This document shows positions 36,097-46,289 of a stretch of 64,000 bases of DNA, in pieces. The notes under the pieces are model-generated. The model made no database searches and was not told the DNA's origin. It saw nothing but the letters and a program-made list of their open reading frames with translations. The stretch spans positions 597,999 through 661,998 of the forward strand of contig NZ_JABBKX010000002.1 of assembly GCF_012927745.1 (NCBI RefSeq), given 5' to 3'. This stretch comes from Neoroseomonas marina. Lineage in GTDB: Bacteria > Pseudomonadota > Alphaproteobacteria > Acetobacterales > Acetobacteraceae. Numbering within the stretch: the stretch's first letter is position 1; every line of letters begins with the position of its first letter. The position numbers and the translations under genes were made by a program.

Positions 36097-37074
36097 ATGC
36101 CCGCGATCATCCCGCCCCTCGGCCGCCGCGCCGCTCTCGGCCTCGGCCTTGCCGCCGCCTCCGCCCCGGCCCTTGCCCAGACCTGGCCCGACCGTCCGCT
36201 GCGCCTGATCGTCGGCTATCCCGCCGGCGGCCCGTCGGACGTCTTCGCGCGGCTGGTGGCGGGCCAGATGGGCCCGCGGCTCGGCCAGACCTTCGTGGTC
36301 GAGAACCGCCCCGGCGGCGGCGCCGTGCTGGCGAGCGAAACCGCCGCCCGCGCCCCGGCCGATGGGCTGACGCTGCTGCACGTCGACAACGGCATCCTGG
36401 TCTACAACCCCGCGCTCTACGCCCGCCTGCCCTACGATCCCGACAAGGACCTGACGGGGGTCGGATTCATCGGGCGCTTCCCGCTCTACATCGTCTGTCG
36501 CGCCGACGCGCCCTACCAGGATTTCGAGGCGCTGCTCGCCGCCTCCCGCCGGCGGGCGCCGACCTATGGCAGCCCGGCGGTGGCGTCGCCGCACCACCTC
36601 GCGATGGAACTGGTCAAGCGGCGATCCGGCCTCGCGGCGGAGCACGTGCCCTATCGCGGCGGCCAGGCGGCGATGCAGGACCTGCTCGGCGGCAATGTCG
36701 ACCTGGTGATGATCGACACCGCGACGGGCCTGCCCTTCATCCGCGACGGGCGGGTCCGCGCCCTCGCCGTGCTGACCGAGACCCGCACGGCCGAGGCGCC
36801 CGCGGTGCCGACCATGCGCGAACTCGGCCACGACGCGGTGGCCTTCGGCTGGCAGGGTCTGAGCGTGCCGAAGGGCGTGCCCGCGCCGATGATCCAGCGG
36901 CTGAATGCCGAACTGGTCCGGGCGATGGCGTCGGAGGAGCTGCAGGCGCGCACCCGGGGCCTCGGCATCCAGACGACGGACTGGGCGCCCGCCGCCTTCG
37001 ATGCCTTCGTGGCGGAGGAGAACACCGTCTGGCGCCCGCTGATCCGTGAACTCGGGATCAGGCTCGATTCTTGA
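36097..37074 (+). CDS. TTT/Bug-family periplasmic binding protein
   Basis: The 325-residue product has a signal peptide (GRRAALGLGLAAASAPALAQ) and Bug motifs VGYPAGGPSDVFARL and VVENRPGGGAVLA. The Gly-Tyr-Pro at the first motif differs slightly from the usual VxPF, which may tune ligand choice. ATG 36097 is used because upstream residues are not signal-like. No permease genes lie beside it. Confidence 0.92.
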   Translation: MPAIIPPLGRRAALGLGLAAASAPALAQTWPDRPLRLIVGYPAGGPSDVFARLVAGQMGPRLGQTFVVENRPGGGAVLASETAARAPADGLTLLHVDNGILVYNPALYARLPYDPDKDLTGVGFIGRFPLYIVCRADAPYQDFEALLAASRRRAPTYGSPAVASPHHLAMELVKRRSGLAAEHVPYRGGQAAMQDLLGGNVDLVMIDTATGLPFIRDGRVRALAVLTETRTAEAPAVPTMRELGHDAVAFGWQGLSVPKGVPAPMIQRLNAELVRAMASEELQARTRGLGIQTTDWAPAAFDAFVAEENTVWRPLIRELGIRLDS

Positions 37075-37105
37075 CCCGGCGGGCTCGGGAGGCAATCTAG
37101 GTCGC

Positions 37106-37336
37106 ATGACACGGCGAGCCTGGATCCTTGGCCTGATGGCCTCGGCCGCAGCCCTGCCGGCTTCGGCCTCGGAAGGCGCGGTGCAACGCGCGGGACGCGC
37201 GGTGGAACGCGGCGCCAAGCGCACCGGCGAAGCGGTCGAACGCGGCGCGCAGCGCACCGGGTCGGCCCTGGAACGGGCGGCGAACTGGACCGGGGAGCGG
37301 CTGCGCCGCGCCGGCCGCTGGGCCTTCGGCGACTGA
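37106..37336 (+). CDS. Small exported protein with 11-residue repeats
   Basis: The 76-residue product has a signal peptide (AWILGLMASAAALPASAS) followed by four tandem 11-residue units: RAGRAVERGAK, RTGEAVERGAQ, RTGSALERAAN and WTGERLRRAGR. The hendecad period with Ala, Arg and Glu in fixed places is the pattern of amphipathic 11/3 helices found in LEA-type and apolipoprotein-like proteins. A neighbouring gene (37414) has the same repeat. Not a family I can name. Start by ATG 37106. Confidence 0.7.
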   Translation: MTRRAWILGLMASAAALPASASEGAVQRAGRAVERGAKRTGEAVERGAQRTGSALERAANWTGERLRRAGRWAFGD

Positions 37337-37413
37337 CCGGACCTGCCCCGTTGTCGCCACCGGGCCGCGGCATCATCTCGATCAGGAACCGCCCCCGAGA
37401 GCCGGAGCCTTCG

Positions 37414-37785
37414 ATGCGCCTCCTCCCCGCCGCCGTGATCCTCGCCTTGTCCGCCGCGCCGGCCCTGGCCCAGCAGGCCGGCAGCCTGCCCCCGCCCGTG
37501 CCGCGCCCCGCGGAGCCTGCGAGCCCCGGCGCGCCGGCCGCCCCCGGCACCGCCGCGCGGCAACCGGGCGTGGGCGAGCGGGCCGGTGCGGCCGTCGACC
37601 GCGCGGCCGAGAATACCGGGCAGGCGCTGGAGCGGGCTGCGGACAGCACCGGCAATGCCCTGGGTCGCGCCATGCGCTGGACCGGGGAGCAGATGCAGGG
37701 CGCGGGGGAATGGACCGCGCGGCAGGGCGAACGCATGACGGGCCAGCCGGCACAGCCGGCGCAACCTGCCCAGCCGTCGCGCTGA
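37414..37785 (+). CDS. Small exported protein with 11-residue repeats (paralogue)
   Basis: The 123-residue product has a signal peptide (LLPAAVILALSAAPALAQ), a Pro/Ala-rich linker, and a run of 11-residue units: RAGAAVDRAAE, NTGQALERAAD, STGNALGRAMR, WTGEQMQGAGE. The units match those of the preceding gene (xTGxALERAAx). A low-complexity tail with PAQPAQPAQP ends it. The two genes are 77 bp apart and probably arose by duplication. It is periplasmic or surface-attached, role unknown. Confidence 0.7.
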   Translation: MRLLPAAVILALSAAPALAQQAGSLPPPVPRPAEPASPGAPAAPGTAARQPGVGERAGAAVDRAAENTGQALERAADSTGNALGRAMRWTGEQMQGAGEWTARQGERMTGQPAQPAQPAQPSR

Positions 37786-37881
37786 TCCCGCAGGGCCGCC
37801 GTTGCATTTCGCAACCGACCGGACATCGTTCTGAATCATCGTGGCGCGAGTCTGTCCCTGCTGCCGGGCAGGAGAACCACG

Positions 37882-38145
37882 ATGATCGATCACCGCCGCC
37901 TCGCCCTGCTCTGCCTCGCCGCCGCCGGGGCGATGGCTATCGCAACCCCGCCCGCCCAGGCCTCCCGACGCGACCAGACCGTGTGGAACCAGATTCTGGG
38001 CGGCAGCACGCCCGCGGCGCCGCCAACCGCGGTGACGGTCGGCGGCGGCACCCAGAACGGTGCTTTCTCCAACCGCGTCGGCCAGATGGGCGCCAATCGC
38101 CACAACCGTGCCGTGAGCACCCCCGGCGACGCCCAGCCGCAATAA
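37882..38145 (+). CDS. Small exported protein of unknown function
   Basis: The 87-residue product has a signal peptide (LALLCLAAAGAMAIATPPAQA). The mature part is short, Thr/Gly/Asn-rich and has TVWNQILGG and FSNRVGQMGANRHNRA segments. I recognise no family. GGAGAA upstream (about 37870) supports ATG 37882. It is part of a run of four small exported proteins. Confidence 0.6.
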   Translation: MIDHRRLALLCLAAAGAMAIATPPAQASRRDQTVWNQILGGSTPAAPPTAVTVGGGTQNGAFSNRVGQMGANRHNRAVSTPGDAQPQ

Positions 38146-38216
38146 GTCTTGCGCGGAGCGACGGCGCATTGCCGCCGTCGCTCGATGCGCCCCCGCGACC
38201 AGCACCGGACGACGCG

Positions 38217-38537
38217 ATGCCTTCCGGCCGCACGGCACTGCTGACCTTCGCCGCCCTGGTCGCCCTCGCCCCCGCCGCGGCCTCGGCGCGTGAGCGCAGC
38301 CGGTTCTGGACCGCTGCCGGCGCGGGCGGGCGCATCGCCAGTGGCGGCATGACGCGGTCGTATGACCGGTCGTCCGGCGCCTATGCCCGGCAGGCGTCGC
38401 AGACCGGGCCGAACGGCCGCACGCGCAGTGCGACAGGGTCCGGCACGGCGCAGGACGGAACCTATGCGGGGACCCGCAGCGTCACCGCGCCGAACGGCAC
38501 CACGCGGACGACGGATATCGAGCTGTCGCGCAACTGA
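38217..38537 (+). CDS. Small exported Ser/Thr/Gly-rich protein
   Basis: The 106-residue product has a signal peptide (TALLTFAALVALAPAAASA) and a mature part of short polar repeats: ASQTGPNGRTRSATGSG, AQDGTYAGTRSVTAPNGTTRT. The TGPNGxTR/TAPNGTTR pair looks like two imperfect repeats. It could be a secreted beta-rich or adhesive peptide. No family recognised. No clear ribosome site is seen near the ATG. Confidence 0.5.
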   Translation: MPSGRTALLTFAALVALAPAAASARERSRFWTAAGAGGRIASGGMTRSYDRSSGAYARQASQTGPNGRTRSATGSGTAQDGTYAGTRSVTAPNGTTRTTDIELSRN

Positions 38538-38581
38538 CCGCGCGGCGCGCCCGCCGCGATCCGCCCCAGGCCGGGATCCCT

Positions 38582-39018
38582 CTAGCCGGGGTGCAGATGC
38601 GTCGTCGGCAGCCCGACCGCCTCGGCCACCAGCGTGCGGTGGCAGTGGCGCGGGTCGTCCTCGAGGCAGAGCAGGCAGACCCTCTCCCGTCGCGCCAGAT
38701 CCGACAGGTTGGCCAGCGCGGCCTGCGCCTCGGTCCCCGCGAGATGCGCGGCGAAGATGCGCCGCATCACCTCGGGGTGGCCGGACCGCACCGCCTGCCG
38801 CCCCTCCGCCGGGGTGCCCAGAGCGCGCAGATGGAGGTAGCCGATCCCGGCTTCCTCCAGCGCGGCGGACAGGGCGCCCTTGGCGAAGCCCGGCTTGCGG
38901 CTGTTGGCGAGCGCCCGGACATCGACCAGGCGCTGAACGCCGTTCGCCTTCAGCGCGGCCATGAGCGTGGCGGGCGTGCCGCGCTCGTAGCCGATCGTCA
39001 GGACCTCGCCGGCGCCGC

Positions 39019-39022
<4 letters not shown>
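38582..39022 (-). CDS. DUF488 family protein
   Basis: The 146-residue product has DUF488 features: LTIGYERGTPATLMAALKANG, then VDVRALANSRKPGFAK, and near the end CLLCLEDDPRHCHR with the Cys-x2-Cys-like pair and His. DUF488 is of unknown function with an apparent metal-binding His/Cys set. GTG 39022 overlaps the malic-enzyme stop by 4 bp (GTGA), so it is translationally coupled to maeB. Confidence 0.88.
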
Positions 39023-41319
<2,297 letters not shown>

Positions 41320-41440
41320 GGTGCGGTTCGTTCCAGGTGATCGGCGATGGAAAGCACGCATTGTGCCGTCCCTCGAATGGCGCGGCGACCCCCTGGCTTC
41401 GCAGGCGCGGTAGGGCTTTGCGCGGCTAAGTGGATGCCCG

Positions 41441-41467
41441 GCCGCCATCGATCCTGGTGATGGCGGC
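41441..41467. terminator. Hairpin after the ABC binding-protein gene
   Basis: A 9-bp perfect stem (41441-41449 with 41459-41467) with a 9-base loop lies 23 bp past the stop codon of the binding-protein gene at 41490. It may terminate that transcript; no T tract is present. Confidence 0.4.
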
Positions 41468-41489
41468 GCGGGACCCGGCCGCCGCGCCG

Positions 41490-43067
41490 TCAGGCCCGGC
41501 GGACGTTCCAGGGATAGGGGGAGGAGCCCTCCAGGATCCCCGTGATGTCGCGGCGGAAGGCCGTGCGGATGCGGAACTGCCCGAGCGGGACGAAGGACAC
41601 GTCCTCGAGCGCGAGATGCCCGAGTTCCGTCGCCAGCGCCTTCTGCCGGTCCGCATCGGTGGCGAACAACCATGCCTCAGCGAGTTCCTCGGCACGGTCG
41701 TTGCGCCACCAGCCGAACCAGCCGCGCAGCCCCTGTCCGCGGACCAGGAAGGACAGCGCGGGATTGGCCCAGGCCGTGGCGCCGCCGGTCGTGTGCAGCA
41801 TCGACCAGCCGCCCTTGTCGATCGTCTCGCGGTTGTTCCGCCGCTGCACCACGGTGCCCCAGTCGGTCTCGGCGAGTTCGATGTTCATGCCGATGCGCTT
41901 CAGCCGGTCGGCGGAGACCTGGCCGAGCGGGCCGATGTCGGGGAAGTCGGTCGGGTTGATGATGACCGCCTTCTGGTCGGCATACCCGGCCTCCCGCAGC
42001 GCGGCGCGCGCACGGTCGAGGTCGCCCGGCATCATCGCCGCGCCCTCGTCCCGGTAATAGGGCGTGCCCCGCGGCCAGAGGCTGCGGCAGAGATCCCAAT
42101 CCTCCCGCGCATCGCCGCGGGAGGCGCGCATGTATTCCTCCTGCGCGACCGACAGACGCACCGCCTTCCTGACGCGCGGATCGTCGAAGGGCGGATGCAG
42201 GCAGTTCATGCGCATCACCGCGAGGCGCCCGAGGGGGTCCTTCACCTCCCGCCGCACGTCGCGCGACCGGGCGAGCAGCGGGCCGAGGTCGGGGTGCGGG
42301 CGCTCCCACCAGTCCATCTCGCCGTTCTGCAGCGCGGCGGCGGCGGTCGCGGCATCGGGCAGGATGTGCCACTCGATGCGCTGGAAGTTCGCGACCTTGG
42401 CACCCGAGGTCCAGGACGGCGCCTCCTGCCGCGGCACGTAGCCGGCGAACTTCTCGTAGACCACCTTGCTGCCGGAATTGTACTCGCCGGCGAGGAAGCG
42501 GAAGGGGCCGGAGCCGATCATCTCGGTCACTGCGCGGCCCGGATCGGTGTTGGCCAGGCGCTCGGGCATGATGAAGAGCGTCGAGGAATCGGGCTTGGCG
42601 AGCGCGTCGAGCATCAGCGGGAAGCTGCGCTTCAGCCTCACCTGGAAGGTGCGATCGTCGGCGGCGCTCCATTCCTCGGTCACGCGGGCGAGGAGCTGCC
42701 CGAAGGGCTCCCGCGCGCACCAGCGCTTGATCGAGGCGATGCAGTCCGCCGAGCGGACCGGCGTGTCGTCATGGAAGCGCAACCCGGGGCGCAGGCGGAA
42801 CTTCCAGGTGAGCCCGTCGGAGGAGGTCTCGTGCGCCTCGATCATCTGGGGCTTGGGCGCCAGGTGTTCATCCACGCCGTAGAGCGTGTCGTAGACGTAG
42901 TAGCCGTGATTGCCGGTGACGGTCGCCGTGGTGAAGATCGGGTCGAGGACGCTGAGATTGGCCTGCGGAATGAAGCGCAGCGTGCTGGCGCGGCTGTTCT
43001 GGCCGAGCGCGGGCGCGGCGAGCATCCCCGCGGCGCCGGCAGCGAACAGGGTACGGCGACGGATCAT
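41490..43067 (-). CDS. ABC transporter family-5 substrate-binding protein
   Basis: The 525-residue product has a signal peptide (RRRTLFAAGAAGMLAAPALG) and the SBP_bac_5 fold of peptide/nickel/opine receptors: an N-terminal LDPIFTTATVTGNH, then YYVYDTLYG, a long two-lobe domain and C-terminal VPLGQFRIRTAFR. It captures a peptide or other solute in the periplasm for an ABC importer. No permease or ATPase genes are adjacent. A paralogue of identical length is at 52828. Specificity unknown. Confidence 0.92.
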   Translation of the reverse strand: MIRRRTLFAAGAAGMLAAPALGQNSRASTLRFIPQANLSVLDPIFTTATVTGNHGYYVYDTLYGVDEHLAPKPQMIEAHETSSDGLTWKFRLRPGLRFHDDTPVRSADCIASIKRWCAREPFGQLLARVTEEWSAADDRTFQVRLKRSFPLMLDALAKPDSSTLFIMPERLANTDPGRAVTEMIGSGPFRFLAGEYNSGSKVVYEKFAGYVPRQEAPSWTSGAKVANFQRIEWHILPDAATAAAALQNGEMDWWERPHPDLGPLLARSRDVRREVKDPLGRLAVMRMNCLHPPFDDPRVRKAVRLSVAQEEYMRASRGDAREDWDLCRSLWPRGTPYYRDEGAAMMPGDLDRARAALREAGYADQKAVIINPTDFPDIGPLGQVSADRLKRIGMNIELAETDWGTVVQRRNNRETIDKGGWSMLHTTGGATAWANPALSFLVRGQGLRGWFGWWRNDRAEELAEAWLFATDADRQKALATELGHLALEDVSFVPLGQFRIRTAFRRDITGILEGSSPYPWNVRRA

Positions 43068-43145
43068 GGGCTTCCTCCTCGGGCGTCGTGGCGCGCCCCT
43101 CTCGGGGCAGGCTAGGCCGCGGGGGGAGGAAGGGGAACCCGCGCG

Positions 43146-43550
43146 TCAGGCGGCGTTGGACGGGTCCGTCATGTCGAAGGTCAGCTCCACCCGCAGGCCG
43201 AACGGGTCGGTGAGGAAGAGCTGATGCAACGGGAAGCCGGGCAGGGGCGCCTCGGCATAGGCGATCTTGCGCTCCGCCAGCGTCGCCCGCACCCCGGGCA
43301 GGTCCTTCGCGCGGAAGGCGATGTGCTCGAAGGAGGCGCCGTCGGCCGGGCCTTCGGGCGGGCCGACCGTGTCGCGGGAGGCGAGGTGCAGGATCGGTCG
43401 CCCGCCGGCGTAGAGCCAATGCCCCGGGAAATCGAAGTTCGGCCGCGGCCCTTCCTGCAGGCCCAGCAGGTCGCGATAGAAGGCCAGAGCGGCCGGCAGG
43501 TCCTGCGGACGGCACCGCAGGTTCGCGTGGTCGAGCCCTTCGAGCTGCAT
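43146..43550 (-). CDS. VOC family protein (glyoxalase/dioxygenase fold)
   Basis: The 134-residue product has the vicinal-oxygen-chelate beta-alpha-beta-beta-beta modules: LDHANLRCRPQDL at the start (His as metal ligand), LALYAGG-like middle (HWLYAGGRPILHL), FEHIAFRAKD, and VELTF at the end with Glu as metal ligand. The family spans glyoxalase I, dioxygenases and resistance proteins. ATG 43550 is preceded by GAGGGCGAG. It is divergent from mutS, with 42 bp between starts. Confidence 0.85.
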   Translation of the reverse strand: MQLEGLDHANLRCRPQDLPAALAFYRDLLGLQEGPRPNFDFPGHWLYAGGRPILHLASRDTVGPPEGPADGASFEHIAFRAKDLPGVRATLAERKIAYAEAPLPGFPLHQLFLTDPFGLRVELTFDMTDPSNAA

Positions 43551-43592
43551 CTCGCCCTCCCTCATCGCCGCTTTCCGGTCTAGAGCCAGGGC

Positions 43593-46274
43593 ATGTCAGC
43601 CCCGTCGCCCCTCGAGAGCAAGCCGATTCCACCCGCCGAAGGCGCGACCCCCGCGCTCGCACAGTGGTTCGTCGCCAAGGCCGCGCATCCCGACGCGCTG
43701 ATCTTCTTCCGCATGGGCGACTTCTTCGAGATGCTGTTCGGCGATGCCGAGATCGCGGCCGGCGCGCTCGACATCGCGCTGTCCTACCGGGGCGAGCACC
43801 GCGGGGAGAAGGTCGCGCTGTGCGGCGTGCCGGCCCATGCGGTGGAATCCTACCTCGCCAAGCTGATCCGCCAGGGCTTCCGCGTCGCCATCTGCGACCA
43901 GACCGAGACGCCCGAGGAGCAGAAGCGCCGCAAGGCGCCGACCATCCGGCGCGAGGTGGTGCGGATCGTCACGCCCGGCACGGTCACCGAGGACTCGCTG
44001 CTCGAGGCCTCGCGCCCCGCCTGGCTGCTGGCCCTCGCGCCGGCGGAGGATCGCCTGGGGGCCGCCTGGCTCGACGTCACCACCGGGGCCTTCGGCACCG
44101 AGGGCCTGGCCGCGGCGGACCTGCCGGCGCTGCTGGCGCGGCTCGAACCCGCGGAGATCCTCGCGCCCGAGGACCTCGCCCGCAGCCCGGCGCTGCTGAT
44201 GCTCGCCGAGCGCACCGCCCACGTCTCGCCCCCGCGCGACGGGACACGGCGGCTCGCGGAGGCCTATGGCGTCTCGACGCTGGAAGGCTTCGGCGCCTTC
44301 ACGCCGGAGGAAGTCGCCGCCGCCGCCATGGCGGTGGACTACGTGCGGCTGACCCAGGCGGGCGCGCTGCCCCGGCTCGCGCCACCGGTGCCATCGGGCG
44401 GGCGCGGGGCGCTGCAGATGGACGGCGCGACGCGCCGCAGCCTCGAGATCCTGCGCAGCGAGCGCGGCGACCCGCGCCATTCCCTGCTCGGCGCCGTCAA
44501 CCGCACCGTGACGGCGGCAGGCGCGCGCGAACTCGCCGCGCGGCTGGCTGCGCCGCTCGCGGAGGCGGCGCCGATCGCGGCGCGGCACGACGCGGTGGAC
44601 TTCCTGCTGGCGGTGCAAGGCGTGCGCAGCACGTTGCGGGACACGCTGAAAGGCGCGCCGGACATGGCGCGCGCGCTGGCGCGGTTGTCGCTGGACCGCT
44701 TCGCCCCGCGCGATCTCGGCGCCATCCGGGACGGCCTGGCGCGGGCGGAGGGGATGGCGGCCGCGCTCGATGCCGTCGTGGCCGCGCCGCCGGTTCCGCC
44801 GTTGGTCGCCGCCGCGCGCGCCGCGCTGGTGCCTGCGGACGGTCCGCGCGCCGAACTGGCCCGCGCCCTGGCCGATCCGCTGCCGGCGCGGCTCGAGGAC
44901 GGCGGCCTGGTGGCCGCAGGGTATGACGGCGAACTCGATGCGTTGCGCCGCCTGCGCGACGGCGCGCGCGAGGCCATCGCCGCGCTGCAGATGGACCTGG
45001 CCCAGGCCTGGGGCGTCGCGAGCCTCAAGATCCGCCATCACCAGCAGTTCGGTTTCCTGGCCGAGGTGCCGGCCGCGGCCGGGGAGAAGCTGCTGCGCGA
45101 GGGTGCGAAGGACGGCCCCCACGCGCCGGTGCACCGCCAGACCATGGCCAATGCCATGCGCTTCACCTGCACCGCGCTCGCCGAACTGGATCGCCGTGTG
45201 GCCGAGGCCGGCGAGCAGGCGGCGAAGCGGGAGCGCATGGTCGCGCAGCATCTGCGCCGGCTGTGCCTTGCGGCTGCGCCGGCGATCGCGGCGGCGGCGG
45301 CGGCGATGGCGGAGCTCGACGTCCATGCCGCGGCGGCCGAACTGGCCGCGGACGGCACCTGGTGCCGCCCGGATGTGACCGACCGGGCGGATTTCGCCGT
45401 GGTGGCGGGGCGTCATCCGGTGGTGGAGGCGGCGCTCGCCCGGGCGCGGGGACCGGCCTTCGTGCCGAACGACTGCGACCTCTCGGCCGGGCGGCGGCTC
45501 TGCCTGCTCACCGGCCCGAACATGGCCGGCAAGTCGACCTTCCTGCGGCAGAACGCGCTGCTGGTGATCCTTGCCCAGGCCGGGCTGTTCGTGCCCGCCG
45601 AACGCGCCCGGCTGGGGCTGACCGACCGGCTGTTCTCCCGCGTCGGTGCGGCGGACGACATCGCCGGCGGCCGGTCCACCTTCATGGTCGAGATGGCCGA
45701 GACCGCCGCGATCCTGAACCAGGCGACGTCGCGCTCCCTCGTCGTGCTGGACGAGGTCGGGCGCGGCACCGCGACCTGGGACGGGCTCGCGATCGCGTGG
45801 TCGGTGCTGGAGGCGCTGCACGACCGGATCCGCTGCCGCACCATCTTCGCCACCCATTTCCACGAGTTGACCGCCCTGGCCGGCAAGCTCCCGGACCTCG
45901 CCCCCGCTCACATGCAGGTGCGCGAATGGCGCGGCGAGGTGGTCTTCGAACATCGGGTCGGCCCCGGGGCGGCCGAGAAATCCTGGGGCGTGCACGTCGC
46001 CCGCCTGGCCGGCGTGCCAAGGCCCGTGCTCACCCGCGCGCAGGAGGTGCTGAAGGCGCTGGAAGCCCGGGCGCGCGGACTCGATCCGCTGTCGGACGAA
46101 TTGCCCCTGTTCGCGCGGCCCGCGGCCCCGCCGCCGGCCGAGGCGCCCGCCGCCAACCCGGCGCTTGCCGCGCTGGCGGAGATCGACGCGGACTCGCTCA
46201 GCCCGCGAGAGGCCCTGGATGCGATCTACCGGCTGAAATCGTTGCTGGGGCCTGTCCCTCCCGGCGCGGAATAG
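43593..46274 (+). CDS. mutS: DNA mismatch repair protein MutS
   Basis: The 893-residue product has the N-terminal mismatch-binding domain, whose Phe-x-Glu motif appears as DFFEM near residue 43, the connector and lever domains, and the C-terminal ATPase with Walker A GPNMAGKST near residue 645 and DEVGRGT. It detects mispairs and recruits MutL. Length is typical. glnD begins 15 bp after its stop, so the two may be cotranscribed. Confidence 0.98.
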   Translation: MSAPSPLESKPIPPAEGATPALAQWFVAKAAHPDALIFFRMGDFFEMLFGDAEIAAGALDIALSYRGEHRGEKVALCGVPAHAVESYLAKLIRQGFRVAICDQTETPEEQKRRKAPTIRREVVRIVTPGTVTEDSLLEASRPAWLLALAPAEDRLGAAWLDVTTGAFGTEGLAAADLPALLARLEPAEILAPEDLARSPALLMLAERTAHVSPPRDGTRRLAEAYGVSTLEGFGAFTPEEVAAAAMAVDYVRLTQAGALPRLAPPVPSGGRGALQMDGATRRSLEILRSERGDPRHSLLGAVNRTVTAAGARELAARLAAPLAEAAPIAARHDAVDFLLAVQGVRSTLRDTLKGAPDMARALARLSLDRFAPRDLGAIRDGLARAEGMAAALDAVVAAPPVPPLVAAARAALVPADGPRAELARALADPLPARLEDGGLVAAGYDGELDALRRLRDGAREAIAALQMDLAQAWGVASLKIRHHQQFGFLAEVPAAAGEKLLREGAKDGPHAPVHRQTMANAMRFTCTALAELDRRVAEAGEQAAKRERMVAQHLRRLCLAAAPAIAAAAAAMAELDVHAAAAELAADGTWCRPDVTDRADFAVVAGRHPVVEAALARARGPAFVPNDCDLSAGRRLCLLTGPNMAGKSTFLRQNALLVILAQAGLFVPAERARLGLTDRLFSRVGAADDIAGGRSTFMVEMAETAAILNQATSRSLVVLDEVGRGTATWDGLAIAWSVLEALHDRIRCRTIFATHFHELTALAGKLPDLAPAHMQVREWRGEVVFEHRVGPGAAEKSWGVHVARLAGVPRPVLTRAQEVLKALEARARGLDPLSDELPLFARPAAPPPAEAPAANPALAALAEIDADSLSPREALDAIYRLKSLLGPVPPGAE

Positions 46275-46289
46275 ATAGTCTACGGATCG

